Assembly (NCBI GenBank): GCA_004322275.1
Contig: SCTA01000021.1
Span: forward strand, 1-64,000
DNA length: 64,000 nucleotides
Direction: 5' to 3'
Source of the DNA: a bacterium
GTDB lineage: Bacteria; Desulfobacterota; Deferrisomatia; Deferrisomatales; BM512
Within the stretch, counting starts at the first letter, position 1. Every line of letters begins with the position of its first letter. The notes beneath the pieces were generated by a model. It was not told the origin of the DNA. It did not search any database and saw nothing but the letters and a program-made list of their open reading frames with translations. Positions 44,228 through 53,725 of this stretch are shown here, in pieces. The position numbers and the translations under genes are program-made.

Positions 44228-44506
44228 GTGTCCCGCACGCCCTCTTTTACCGGGCAGTTCAGGCGCGACGTCAAACTGATGAAAAAGCGCGGGAGGGAGG
44301 TGTCCGCGTTGGAGACCGTCTTGGGATTACTCATAGATGGGGAACAACTTCCCGCCAGATACAGGGACCACTCGTTATCAGGCAACTGGATCAGGCACCG
44401 GGAGTGCCACATCGAGCCGGACTGGCTTTTAATCTACCGGATTTTTGAGGGCGACGCCTCAATATGTTTCGAGCGCACAGGAACCCACTCCGACCTCTTC
44501 CGCTGA
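44228..44506 (+). CDS. yafQ: YafQ-family mRNA interferase toxin
   Basis: This 92-residue RelE-superfamily toxin uses a GTG start at 44228. It has ARYRDHSLSGNW, RHRECHIEPDWLLIY and FERTGTHSDLF, matching the His/His/Asp/His catalytic layout of YafQ, so it is likely active in cleaving ribosome-bound mRNA. Confidence 0.85.
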   Translation: MSRTPSFTGQFRRDVKLMKKRGREVSALETVLGLLIDGEQLPARYRDHSLSGNWIRHRECHIEPDWLLIYRIFEGDASICFERTGTHSDLFR

Positions 44507-44626
44507 AGCCCGGCAAGTTGTAAATTGACGGACCGAGCCCGCCCTGCACAACTGACTAATCCCTGTCGCCGTCTCTTTCCTAAGTGCTAAACTTTGGCGT
44601 GCACTGTTCATGTCAAGGGAGGCGGG

Positions 44627-47524
44627 ATGGCTACTTTACGAAGGTTTGCGGCGGCGGCGCTTTTCGCTCTTCTCCTGGCGGGTAACGGGTTTTGCGCGGT
44701 TTACGACCCCGCCCTCGAATGGCGCACCGTTTCGACGACCCATTTTTTCATCAATTACCCAGAGCCCCTCGCACCGGAGGCTTTTCACCTCGCGGGAGCG
44801 GCGGAGGGTATCTACAACTCTCTGGAGGCCGCTTACGGCTTTCCCCTTTCCTCTCCGGTGGAAGTCACCCTCGTTGACAACACCGATCTCGCCAACGGCT
44901 ACGCGACCGTCCTGCCCTTCAAGCAGATCGTCATTTACGCGGTAGACCCGGAGTTTCTCTCCCCCATAGCGGACTACAACGACTGGCTAAAGTCGGTCTT
45001 TTCCCACGAACTGGCGCACATCTTCACGATGAGCGCGAGACGCGGCTACTCGAAGGTCACGGGAAGGATCTTCGGCGAGGGACCCATTCCGCCCCTTTCC
45101 GGCGTGGGGATTCTCTCGTGGCTTGTAGCGGCTCCGCCAAATATCTTTTTGCCCTCCTGGTTTCACGAGGGCGCGGCGGTGAACGCCGAGTCGGACCTCG
45201 ACGGCGCGGGGAGGCGCAATTCTACTTATTACGGGATGATCTTTAGAAACGCGGTGGCCGAGAACAACGTCCCGCCGCTAGACCGCTTCATCGGCTACTA
45301 CCCGGAGTGGCCCTCCTGGTCCGCGCCTTACGTCTACGGCGAACGGCTGCTTGATACCGCCGGGGAAAACCACGGCGAGAAGACCATCGGCTCCCTCACC
45401 AGACAGCACTCCGGCCGTGTCCCCTACGCCATCGACCGGGCGGTGAGGGACGTTACCGGCAAGGAGTACCCCGGCCTCTACGACGAGATGGTCGCGGGTC
45501 TCTACGCGGAGTATTCGCCCGTTGTCGAAAGTCTGACAAAAGAGGGGCTGACCCCGGTGACTCCCCTCACCCGTTCGGCTTACGGCGCGGGAGCGCCGCG
45601 CTACCTCCCCGACGGCAGGATTGTCTACTCGCAGAGAAACCCCGAGGAGTCGATGCGGCTGAGTCTCCTAGACCCTGCAACCGGCGAGACCGGAATTCTG
45701 GCTCTTCGCCCCCACTCCTCCTTCACCACAACTTCCGGCCCGGAGGGTTCGATCCTTTACACCCGGCAGGAGCTTCAAAAGCCCTGGGCGGGAGGGCTCC
45801 TTTATTCAGACCTGTACTCGGTAAAACCCGGCGGGGACGAAGTGCGTCTCACCGCCGGAGAGCGCATCCGCTACGTTACAAGCGCAAACGGCGGGAAACT
45901 GCTGGCGGGAGTCTTTCTCGACGGGCCGAACCAGCACCTCTCGACCTTCACCGTCGAAATGGGGAAGGCGGTGGAAAAGGTTCTTCTTTCGGAGTCCGGA
46001 GCCCGCTACGACGGCCCCGCCCTCTCCCCCGACGGCAGCTTCCTCGCCTTCTCCCGCAAGCTCCCCGGAGAAAAAGACCGGCTGGCCCTCATGAACATGG
46101 AGACCGGGAAAACCTATCTGCTGACCCCTCCGGATTCACGGGCGGGTTTCCCCTCCTTCAGCCCGGACTCTAAAAAACTCCTCTTCAGCTGGGACAAGAC
46201 CGGCGTTTTCGACCTCTACGAAATGACTGTTCACGAGGATAATTTCAGGAGGCTCACGCGGCTGGTCGGCGGGGCTTTCGAGGGCGGCTGGTCGCCGGAC
46301 GGGGCAAATATAGTGTTTTCCTCCTACTCCTCGAAGGGTTTCGACCTCGCGCTTCTCAAATACTCCGACGCGCTGAACGAAAACGCGGGCAAGGTGCTGC
46401 TCGAAGGGCTTCCCATGGGGGGCCAGGCGGCTTTGCCCAGGGAACTTCCCCCCGGAGCCAGCGACGAACCCTATTCGCCTCTAAGAAAGCTCCCTCCCCA
46501 TTTCTGGCTGCCCGACATGGCCTTCGACAACGCGGGGAACGCCCCCGGCCTCTTCACCGCCGGTCAGGACTCCCTCGGGAAACAGGCTTACGGACTCTCG
46601 GCGTTCTGGTCCAGCGGCCTCGATCGCCCCTACTACCTTTTTACCTACATAAACGACGTCTGGTACCCGAAGTTCACCCTCTCGGCGGTCAAACTGCCCG
46701 CCGCCTACGCGGGACTCCTCGAAACCTCCTCCGCAGACTACGACTACTGGGAGGAGAACATCCTCGTAGACCTGACCGGAGAGCTGAGCCTTTCAAATGT
46801 CTTTCGAGACACCAGCGTGAGTCTGGGTTTCGCTTACGAGAGGGTGGGGTCGCTGAGCCGCGTCGAGGAAGACCTCGGCGGGAACGGTTCCCTTCTCGAC
46901 CGGCCCTTCAGGGGGAGGCAGAGCTATCTTCACGCCGGACTTGCCTACGATTCCACCCTTCCCTACGCTACCTTCTATACCCTCGGGCCGCTGGGCGGGA
47001 GGCGCGTCGAGCTTGAGGCGAGGGTGCGAGGCGAAGCGCTCGGCTCCGAGCGGGACAGCCGGGAGGGACTGGTCAAATGGAGCGAGTATTTTCGCCTTCC
47101 CTACCGCACCGCCTTCGACCTCAAGGGAATTTTGGGGATAGGGCGCGGCGACCAGACCCTCCAGTCTCTCTTCCAGCTCGGAGGCGAAGGTGAATTTCCC
47201 CTGCGCGGCTACGGGTACAAGGTTGACGAAGGCACGGCGGTCTTCGCGGGAAGCGCCGAATACCTCTTCCCGCTCGCGAAAATCTACAGGGGGATAGACG
47301 ACGCACCTTTCTTCCTGGACAGGTTTTACGGGGCAATATTCTACGACGCCGGGAGGGTGCTTGAAGGCGGGGACGGCCAGTGGCGGCGAAGCGCGGGGGG
47401 TGAGGCCAGAATAGAGACGGTGCTCGGCTACTACCTTCCCATCACCGTCGCGGTCGGCTACGCCCACGGCTTTGACGAGGACGGGGAGGAGGGAATTTAT
47501 TTCCGCGTCCTCATCCCTTATTGA
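44627..47524 (+). CDS. Exported metallopeptidase-like/beta-propeller/barrel fusion
   Basis: This 965-residue protein starts at ATG 44627 after AGGGAGG. A signal peptide (MATLRRFAAAALFALLLAGN, cut near FCA) is followed by a domain with HELAH at 127-131 and a later WFHEGAA, the gluzincin zinc-peptidase pattern. A TolB/WD40-like propeller follows (about 320-600, repeated SPDG/SPDS motifs). The final ~330 residues are a barrel with alternating strands ending in FRVLIPY, consistent with an Omp85-like or surface-antigen fold. It is probably anchored in the outer membrane with the peptidase-like part on the periplasmic side. Function unknown. Confidence 0.65.
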   Translation: MATLRRFAAAALFALLLAGNGFCAVYDPALEWRTVSTTHFFINYPEPLAPEAFHLAGAAEGIYNSLEAAYGFPLSSPVEVTLVDNTDLANGYATVLPFKQIVIYAVDPEFLSPIADYNDWLKSVFSHELAHIFTMSARRGYSKVTGRIFGEGPIPPLSGVGILSWLVAAPPNIFLPSWFHEGAAVNAESDLDGAGRRNSTYYGMIFRNAVAENNVPPLDRFIGYYPEWPSWSAPYVYGERLLDTAGENHGEKTIGSLTRQHSGRVPYAIDRAVRDVTGKEYPGLYDEMVAGLYAEYSPVVESLTKEGLTPVTPLTRSAYGAGAPRYLPDGRIVYSQRNPEESMRLSLLDPATGETGILALRPHSSFTTTSGPEGSILYTRQELQKPWAGGLLYSDLYSVKPGGDEVRLTAGERIRYVTSANGGKLLAGVFLDGPNQHLSTFTVEMGKAVEKVLLSESGARYDGPALSPDGSFLAFSRKLPGEKDRLALMNMETGKTYLLTPPDSRAGFPSFSPDSKKLLFSWDKTGVFDLYEMTVHEDNFRRLTRLVGGAFEGGWSPDGANIVFSSYSSKGFDLALLKYSDALNENAGKVLLEGLPMGGQAALPRELPPGASDEPYSPLRKLPPHFWLPDMAFDNAGNAPGLFTAGQDSLGKQAYGLSAFWSSGLDRPYYLFTYINDVWYPKFTLSAVKLPAAYAGLLETSSADYDYWEENILVDLTGELSLSNVFRDTSVSLGFAYERVGSLSRVEEDLGGNGSLLDRPFRGRQSYLHAGLAYDSTLPYATFYTLGPLGGRRVELEARVRGEALGSERDSREGLVKWSEYFRLPYRTAFDLKGILGIGRGDQTLQSLFQLGGEGEFPLRGYGYKVDEGTAVFAGSAEYLFPLAKIYRGIDDAPFFLDRFYGAIFYDAGRVLEGGDGQWRRSAGGEARIETVLGYYLPITVAVGYAHGFDEDGEEGIYFRVLIPY

Positions 47525-50500
47525 TTGGCCTTGTCGATGCCTGAGCGGACTGCGGCGGCAAGTTCCGCCATGCGGAGGGGCTTGTAGAGGAAGGCCGAGG
47601 CGCCAAGCTGTGCGGCGCGCTCCCCGGAGAGCCTGTCCGAGAAGCCGGTGACGATTATCACCGGCGTCCGGGGCCGAAGAGCCAGTATTTCACGGGTCAG
47701 CCGGTCGCCCGTGATTCCCGGCATCGTCATGTCGGTGATTACCGCCTTGAAGAGGTCCGGATCCGCCCTGAAAGCATCGAGGGCGCTTGCGGAACTGGTA
47801 AAACCCGTCACGTCGTAGCCGTACCCTTTCAGCGCCTCGACTGAAAGCTCGGTCAGGGATTTTTCGTCGTCTACCAGCATTACCCTCTCTTTACCGCCGA
47901 AAGGCTGGACTTTTTTGCCTTCCTTTGATTTTGGCATCCGCTCCACCGCAGGCAGGTAGACGTAAAACTTCGATCCTTGCCCCACTTCGCTTTCGACCTT
48001 GAAGGAGCCGCCGTTACCGGTGACTATGCCGTGGACCACCGCCAGCCCCATGCCCGTCCCTTCGCCTCCCTCACGGGTGGTGAAGAAGGGGTCGAAGATG
48101 CGGTCCAGGGTCCCCGGCGGTATTCCGCACCCGGTATCCGAGACGGTTATCCGCACGTACCCCCAGCCGCTTTCCTGTGCCCCGGCGGCGGCCTCGCTCA
48201 CGCAGTCCACCGCGACCCGGAGGATGCCCCCGGACTTTCGCATCGCCAGCCCGGCGTTCGCGCAGAGATTGGTGATGACCTGATGGAGCTGGACAGGATC
48301 GATAAAGACGCTTTTGGGGCAGTTGAAGTATGTCTCTATCTCCACCGTGGAGGGAAGGGTGGCGCGCATGAAGCTCAGGGCTTCGATGGCGATCTCGGCG
48401 GGATCGGCTATCTCTTTTTGGGTGCTGCGGGAACGGCTGAAGGCGAGAATCTGCCTCACCAACTGCTCGGCGCGACCGCCGGCAGCCAGTATCGACGAGA
48501 GGTTTTTGTGCAGCCTCTCTCCCGTGGGGGCGTCCTTAAGCTCCAGTTCGGCGTAGCCGATTATCGCGGAGAGTATGTTGTTGAAGTCGTGAGCGATTCC
48601 GCCCGCGAGGGTGCCGAGCGCCTCCATCTTCTTTGACTGGGCCATGAGGTTTTCAAGCTCGACCTCCTCGGTCACGTCCCGCTTGATGCCCGCGTAGCCC
48701 GTTATCTCCCCCGAAAGGGAGCGTATGGGGAAGATGACCGCGTCCTCGTAAAAGAGTTTTCCATCCTTCCTGCGGTTGTGAAATCTCCCGGCCCACTCCC
48801 TGCCCGCCTTTATGGTCGTCCAGAGATCTTTGTAAAAGGCGTCGTCGTGTTCCCCGCTCTTTAAAACCGAGGGGGACTTGCCGAGAACCTCCGCAGCCAC
48901 GTAGCCGGTCGTCTTTTCAAAGGAGGAGTTTACGTAGGTTATAACCCCTCTCGCGTCGGTGATCACCACCTCTTCGGTGGCCTGCTCCACCACCTGCGCC
49001 AGCTGGGAAAGGCGCTCTTCGGTGCGCTTCCTGCCGGTTATGTCGATCATTACCCCGCGCACGCCGACGGTTCGGTCCTCCTCTACGATAGGTATGGCAT
49101 AGGCCAGAGCGTCCACGAAGGATTTGTTCTTCATCAAGAGCCGGTATTCCCTCGGTTCGCCAAGCTCGCCCCTGAGCCTTCCGGCGAAATTCCGCATGAC
49201 CTCGTCTTTTTTCCCCTCCTCGACGACGTCAAAAATCTTCAGCCCTTTTCTGATGTCCTCGGGCGTGTAGTCGAAAAGGTGAAAGGTGAAGCGGTTGAGA
49301 TAGGTTATGCGGCCCCGAAGATCGGTTTCAAAGACCACCAGGGGCAGGAGTTCGGCCAGCTCGCGGTACCTCTTTTCGCTACGGAGCAGCGCTTTTTCGG
49401 CTCTCGAACGCCTGCCGATGTTTACCCCAAGCACGACGACCAGGAGAAAGAGGAGAGTTATGACCGTGACGGCCACGGCGGTCTCCAGCGCGAACTCGGC
49501 CAGTATGGTCTTCGGCCTGAAATAGATGGTGCTTCCCTTTGGAAGCCCGAAAGCGCTTATTCCGAAGCGGTCGAGCTGCCTCTGATCGAAGCTCGGCGGG
49601 TTAATGCCGTTTTCGACCACCGGTATGGACGAGGGCTTTTCGCCGTGAAGCACGCGCAAGGCCATCTTCGCCGTCTCAAGGCCGTGGCTCATTCCCTCGC
49701 TGACGCAGCCTCCGACAGCCCCGTAGCCGACCTTCCCGTCGGTACAGGTATAGATTGGGAGCGGGGCCGCCTCTGAAAGCATGGCGGTGGCCGCCTGCTG
49801 GTTGTAAACCTGCCCCAGCCGGTCCCGGGTGAAGCTGTGGAGGATTATGACGCCGCCGGGCGGGAGGCTCGCGAGCTTCCGGATAAGCTCGTCCATCGAA
49901 TAGTCGCGCAAAAACTCGACTTTTACCGGACGGCTCAGGTTTTTGACGGCCGAAAGGTACTGCTCCTGCCTGCTTTCGCCGGTCTGCGTGCGGTCATTGA
50001 TTATGTATAGGGAATTGGCCGACGGGTGCGTGGAGAGCGCCAGCTCCAGGGTCTCCCTTACGCCGAGAGCCTGGACTATTCCCGTAAGCTCTGGAATTTT
50101 TTCCCGGTACCGCGGGCTGTAACCGCTCAGGCCGCAGAAAACAACGGGGACGCCGGGGAAGAGCCGGTGAGCCCGGTTGTACAAAAAATTCAGGGCGTCG
50201 TCGTCGGCCGTGATTATCAGGTCGAACTTCATTTTCCGGAATTTGTTGGCGAAGAGCGTTTCGATATGGTCGAAGTGGAGTTCGCCGCTGATTCTTTTGG
50301 TGTCGAGATATTCGGTGAAAAGGCTGATTTCAGGGGTGCTTTCGGAAAGCCCCTTTTCGATGCCCCCGGTCAGCCGGTCGGTCCACTCGAACCCTTTGTG
50401 GTAGGAATTAATCAGAAGGACATTTTTTTGCGAGGCGCGGGCCTGCCCCGCAAAAAGGAAAAGCGCGGCGGTAAACGCCGCGACAAAAACACAGAAGAGA

Positions 50501-50640
50501 ACCTTCCGCTCACCCTGCAAACCGCGCCCCTGTAAAAAGCAATGCGCCAAAAAAACCTGTGCAGGATAATTGTAACAGAACTTTTTTTGTTCGTTACCGG
50601 ATAACTCCTTTTTTGTTCCTGTTTCGTAAATTCCGTCCAA
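47518..50640 (-). CDS. Hybrid sensor histidine kinase with ABC-substrate-binding-like sensor
   Basis: The frame is open from 50640, but the likely start is a TTG near 50520. The upstream part overlaps the nuo terminator, and from there the protein begins with a signal peptide (VLFCVFVAAFTAALFLFAG). It then has a periplasmic binding-protein-like sensor (NVLLINSYHKGFEWTD, of the ABC_sub_bind type), a TM segment about residues 385-410, two PAS domains, a HisKA/HATPase pair (GGIAHDFNNILSAIIGYAE, VITNLCANAG, DTGCGIPPG), and a receiver domain with D in ITDMTMPG. The 3' end overlaps the 44627-47524 gene by seven bases. The signal is not known. Confidence 0.8.
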   Translation of the reverse strand: MDGIYETGTKKELSGNEQKKFCYNYPAQVFLAHCFLQGRGLQGERKVLFCVFVAAFTAALFLFAGQARASQKNVLLINSYHKGFEWTDRLTGGIEKGLSESTPEISLFTEYLDTKRISGELHFDHIETLFANKFRKMKFDLIITADDDALNFLYNRAHRLFPGVPVVFCGLSGYSPRYREKIPELTGIVQALGVRETLELALSTHPSANSLYIINDRTQTGESRQEQYLSAVKNLSRPVKVEFLRDYSMDELIRKLASLPPGGVIILHSFTRDRLGQVYNQQAATAMLSEAAPLPIYTCTDGKVGYGAVGGCVSEGMSHGLETAKMALRVLHGEKPSSIPVVENGINPPSFDQRQLDRFGISAFGLPKGSTIYFRPKTILAEFALETAVAVTVITLLFLLVVVLGVNIGRRSRAEKALLRSEKRYRELAELLPLVVFETDLRGRITYLNRFTFHLFDYTPEDIRKGLKIFDVVEEGKKDEVMRNFAGRLRGELGEPREYRLLMKNKSFVDALAYAIPIVEEDRTVGVRGVMIDITGRKRTEERLSQLAQVVEQATEEVVITDARGVITYVNSSFEKTTGYVAAEVLGKSPSVLKSGEHDDAFYKDLWTTIKAGREWAGRFHNRRKDGKLFYEDAVIFPIRSLSGEITGYAGIKRDVTEEVELENLMAQSKKMEALGTLAGGIAHDFNNILSAIIGYAELELKDAPTGERLHKNLSSILAAGGRAEQLVRQILAFSRSRSTQKEIADPAEIAIEALSFMRATLPSTVEIETYFNCPKSVFIDPVQLHQVITNLCANAGLAMRKSGGILRVAVDCVSEAAAGAQESGWGYVRITVSDTGCGIPPGTLDRIFDPFFTTREGGEGTGMGLAVVHGIVTGNGGSFKVESEVGQGSKFYVYLPAVERMPKSKEGKKVQPFGGKERVMLVDDEKSLTELSVEALKGYGYDVTGFTSSASALDAFRADPDLFKAVITDMTMPGITGDRLTREILALRPRTPVIIVTGFSDRLSGERAAQLGASAFLYKPLRMAELAAAVRSGIDKANQ

Positions 50641-50670
50641 TAAAAAAGGGCTCCGCGAGGGAGCCCTTTA
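50641..50670 (-). terminator. Terminator of the nuo operon
   Basis: Stem AAGGGCTCC / GGAGCCCTT with a short loop (CTCGC on the minus strand), followed on the minus strand by a T run, 20 bases after the nuoN stop. Confidence 0.8.
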
Positions 50671-50689
50671 AAACCGGGGTAAAGTGAAG

Positions 50690-52138
50690 CTAGAACTTTG
50701 AAGCCGCCGCCTGCGCCAACTCCACCATCGCGCCCGGAACCATGCCGAGGAGGAGGATAACCACGACGGCTATGGTTGTGGCAAGGGCGATGAGACCTCC
50801 GGCGCGAAGGGGCTCGTCCGCCTTTTCGCCGGGCTCCTTGAAGTACATGTACACGAGCACCCGAAGGTAGTAGTAGACGCTGGCGGCGGAGTTAAGCACG
50901 CCGAGGACGGCCAGCCAGATGTAGCCCTGCTTGATGGCCGCCTTGAAGATCAGGAACTTGCCGATGAAACCCGCCGTCGGGGGTATTCCCGCCATCGAGA
51001 ACATGAAGACGGTGAGGGCGGCGGCTAAAAGGGGCTTTTTAAAGCCGATTCCGGCGTAGTCGTCGAGCGTGGTCCTCTGGTCGCCCTTCCTGCCGAGCAT
51101 GATTACGCAGGCAAAAGCGCCGATGTTCATGAAGGCGTAGGAGAAGAGGTAGAAGAGAAGCCCCGTTCCTGCGTCGGCGGTGGCCGTGACCATCGCGACC
51201 AGCAGATACCCGGCGTGCGCGATGGAGGAGTAGGCGAGCATGCGCTTTATGTCTTTTTGCACCAGCGCGGCGAGGTTGCCCATCGTCATGGTGAGAACCG
51301 CGATAATCCAGAGCGCCCCGCTCCAGCTTTCGACGGAGGCAGGGAAGGCGACGAGGAAAATGCGGAAGAAAGCCGCGAAGGCCGCAGCCTTGACGCCGGT
51401 GGCCATGAAGGCGGTCACGGGGGTGGGCGCTCCCTGATAGACGTCGGGTGTCCAGACGTGGAAGGGGAAGGCCGCCACCTTGAAGGCGAAACCTCCGGCG
51501 ATGAGGGCTATTCCCGCCAGCGCCATCGGGGAATGGGTCATCCCGCCCTGCGCGGCGAAATGGTTGAAGAGAAGGTCTATCTGCGTGGTGCCGGTGGAGG
51601 CGTAGAGAAGCGCGATCCCGTAAAGGAGAAAGGCCGAGGAAGCGCCGCCGAGGAGAAAGTACTTGAAGCTCGACTCCATGCCCTCTTTGGTTCTCATGTA
51701 ACCGGCCAGGGCGTAGATGGCTATCGACATCGTCTCCAGGCCGAGGAACATCATGAGGAGGTGGTTGGAGCTTGCCATCAGCATCATGCCCGTCATGGAC
51801 ATGAGCATCAGGGCGTGAAACTCGCCGTGCTCGTATTCCTCGCTCTTCATGAACCCGTCGGAGATAAGGAAACAGAGGAGACCGATGGAGCAGAAGATCA
51901 GCTTGAAGAAGGCCGAGTAGCTGTCGATTGAAAGCATCCCGGAAAAGCCGAGCTTCTTCTCCCCGAACTGGCCGAGGGCGAAGGCGGCGGCGACAAGAAC
52001 GCCGATGATCGAGAGCCAGGTCGTGTCGCTTCTGCCCGCGCCGGGGCGGAAGGCTTCGACGAGGAGCACCAGAAGCGCCGTCAGAGTGAGGACGATTTCC
52101 GGCGTTATCAGTGAAATATCCGACATCTGAAAGGTCAT
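50690..52138 (-). CDS. nuoN: NADH-quinone oxidoreductase subunit N
   Basis: This 482-residue antiporter-like membrane subunit has about 13-14 helices. It carries LETMSIAIYALAGYMR, PFHVWTPDVYQGAPTPVTAF and KRMLAYSSIAHAGYLL, the conserved Glu/Lys proton-channel motifs. It is the last gene of the operon. Confidence 0.93.
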   Translation of the reverse strand: MTFQMSDISLITPEIVLTLTALLVLLVEAFRPGAGRSDTTWLSIIGVLVAAAFALGQFGEKKLGFSGMLSIDSYSAFFKLIFCSIGLLCFLISDGFMKSEEYEHGEFHALMLMSMTGMMLMASSNHLLMMFLGLETMSIAIYALAGYMRTKEGMESSFKYFLLGGASSAFLLYGIALLYASTGTTQIDLLFNHFAAQGGMTHSPMALAGIALIAGGFAFKVAAFPFHVWTPDVYQGAPTPVTAFMATGVKAAAFAAFFRIFLVAFPASVESWSGALWIIAVLTMTMGNLAALVQKDIKRMLAYSSIAHAGYLLVAMVTATADAGTGLLFYLFSYAFMNIGAFACVIMLGRKGDQRTTLDDYAGIGFKKPLLAAALTVFMFSMAGIPPTAGFIGKFLIFKAAIKQGYIWLAVLGVLNSAASVYYYLRVLVYMYFKEPGEKADEPLRAGGLIALATTIAVVVILLLGMVPGAMVELAQAAASKF

Positions 52139-52152
52139 AAAAATCCCTCCCG

Positions 52153-53703
52153 TTACTTGCGGAGCGTTTCGGCGCCGCTAAAGAGAGAAGCGACGGGGTT
52201 TTTGACGGGCTCAAGTTCCATGCAGGCTATCTTCTTCGTCTCGATATGTGAAAGCCACGCGGTAATCGTGGGCTCCATCTTCGAGGTGAAGGTCGCGGGG
52301 TAGATTCCCATCCAGAAGGCCAGAATCACCATCGGCATGAGATAGCCCCACTCAAGACCGGTAAGGTCCGTAAGGTTCTTGTTGGCCTCGTTTTCAAGCG
52401 GTCCGAAAAACACCCTGCGGTACATCCACAGCATGTAGCCCGCCGCCAGTATGACGCCCGAGGCGGCGAAGATGGCTGCTATCGGCGATGAGAGGTAAGC
52501 TCCCATCATTATGAGGAACTCGCCCACGAAGCCGTTTAGCCCGGGAAGGCCGATCGAGCTCATGGTGATTATGAGGAAGATCGTCGCGTAGTAGGGCATC
52601 TGGCGGGCCAGCCCGCCGAAATCCTCTATCATGCGGGTGTGCCTGCGCTCGTAGATTACGCCGACCAGAAGGAAGAGCGCGCCGGTGGAGATGCCGTGGT
52701 TCAGCGACTGGTAGAGGCCGCCGACCACTCCTTGCGCGTTCAGGGCGAAGATGCCGAGCATGACGTACCCGAGGTGGGAGACGGAGGAGTAGGCGACCAG
52801 CTTCTTTACGTCTTTTTGCACCATCGCGACGAGGGCGCCGTAGATTATGCCGACAACGGCCAGCGTCATCATGAAGGGGGTGGCGGCGACGACCGCGTTG
52901 GGAAAGAGCGGCATGGCGAAGCGAAGGAAGCCGTAGCACCCCATCTTCAGAAGGACGCCCGCCAGAATGACGGAGCCCGCCGTCGGGGCCTGCGTGTGGG
53001 CGTCGGGCAGCCAGGTGTGGACAGGCCACATCGGCACCTTTATGGCAAAGGCGAGCGCGAAGGCCATGAACATCACCATCTGGACGCTCGGGGCTATCGG
53101 CAGCTTGTAGAGTTCCAGAATGTTGAAGGTGGCCGGGTTGCCCGCCTTTATATTGAGGTAGTAGAGGGCGATTATCGCGACCAGCATCAGCAGCGAGCCG
53201 ACCATCGTGAAGATGAAGAACTTCACGGCGGCGTAAATGCGCTCCTTGCCCCCCCAGACGCCAATGAGAAAGTACATCGGGATGAGCATCGCCTCCCAGA
53301 AGATGTAGAAGAGGAAGAGGTCGAGGCTCGCAAGCGCTCCGATCATCCCGGTTTCGAGGAGAAGGAAGAAGAACATGTACTGTTTCAGCTTCTTTTCCAC
53401 CGACCCGGAAGAGAGGATGCAGATGACCGAGAGGAAGGTGGTCAGCATCACCAGCCAGAGGCTTATGCCGTCTATGCCGAGGTGATACGAGATGCCCAGC
53501 GAGGGTATCCAGTCGACTTTCTCCACGTACTGCATCCCGGCCTTCGCGCTGTCGAAACCGAAGAGCAGCGGAAGGCTGATTACAAAATTGACGCAGGCCG
53601 TGAAGAGGGCGAACCCCCGTATCGCGCCGGTAGATTCCTCCTTCATCAGGAGGATGGCTATTGCGCCTATCAGCGGCAAAAAGGCGAGTATCGTCAGGAT
53701 CAT
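52153..53703 (-). CDS. nuoM: NADH-quinone oxidoreductase subunit M
   Basis: This 516-residue antiporter-like subunit has WEAMLIPMYFLIGVWGG, PVHTWLPDAHTQAPTAGSVI and KKLVAYSSVSHLGYVMLG. It lies 14 bases ahead of nuoN. Fully intact with conserved Glu and Lys proton-path residues. Confidence 0.94.
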   Translation of the reverse strand: MILTILAFLPLIGAIAILLMKEESTGAIRGFALFTACVNFVISLPLLFGFDSAKAGMQYVEKVDWIPSLGISYHLGIDGISLWLVMLTTFLSVICILSSGSVEKKLKQYMFFFLLLETGMIGALASLDLFLFYIFWEAMLIPMYFLIGVWGGKERIYAAVKFFIFTMVGSLLMLVAIIALYYLNIKAGNPATFNILELYKLPIAPSVQMVMFMAFALAFAIKVPMWPVHTWLPDAHTQAPTAGSVILAGVLLKMGCYGFLRFAMPLFPNAVVAATPFMMTLAVVGIIYGALVAMVQKDVKKLVAYSSVSHLGYVMLGIFALNAQGVVGGLYQSLNHGISTGALFLLVGVIYERRHTRMIEDFGGLARQMPYYATIFLIITMSSIGLPGLNGFVGEFLIMMGAYLSSPIAAIFAASGVILAAGYMLWMYRRVFFGPLENEANKNLTDLTGLEWGYLMPMVILAFWMGIYPATFTSKMEPTITAWLSHIETKKIACMELEPVKNPVASLFSGAETLRK

Positions 53704-53725
53704 TCTCTCTCTCCTTATCCCGCGG

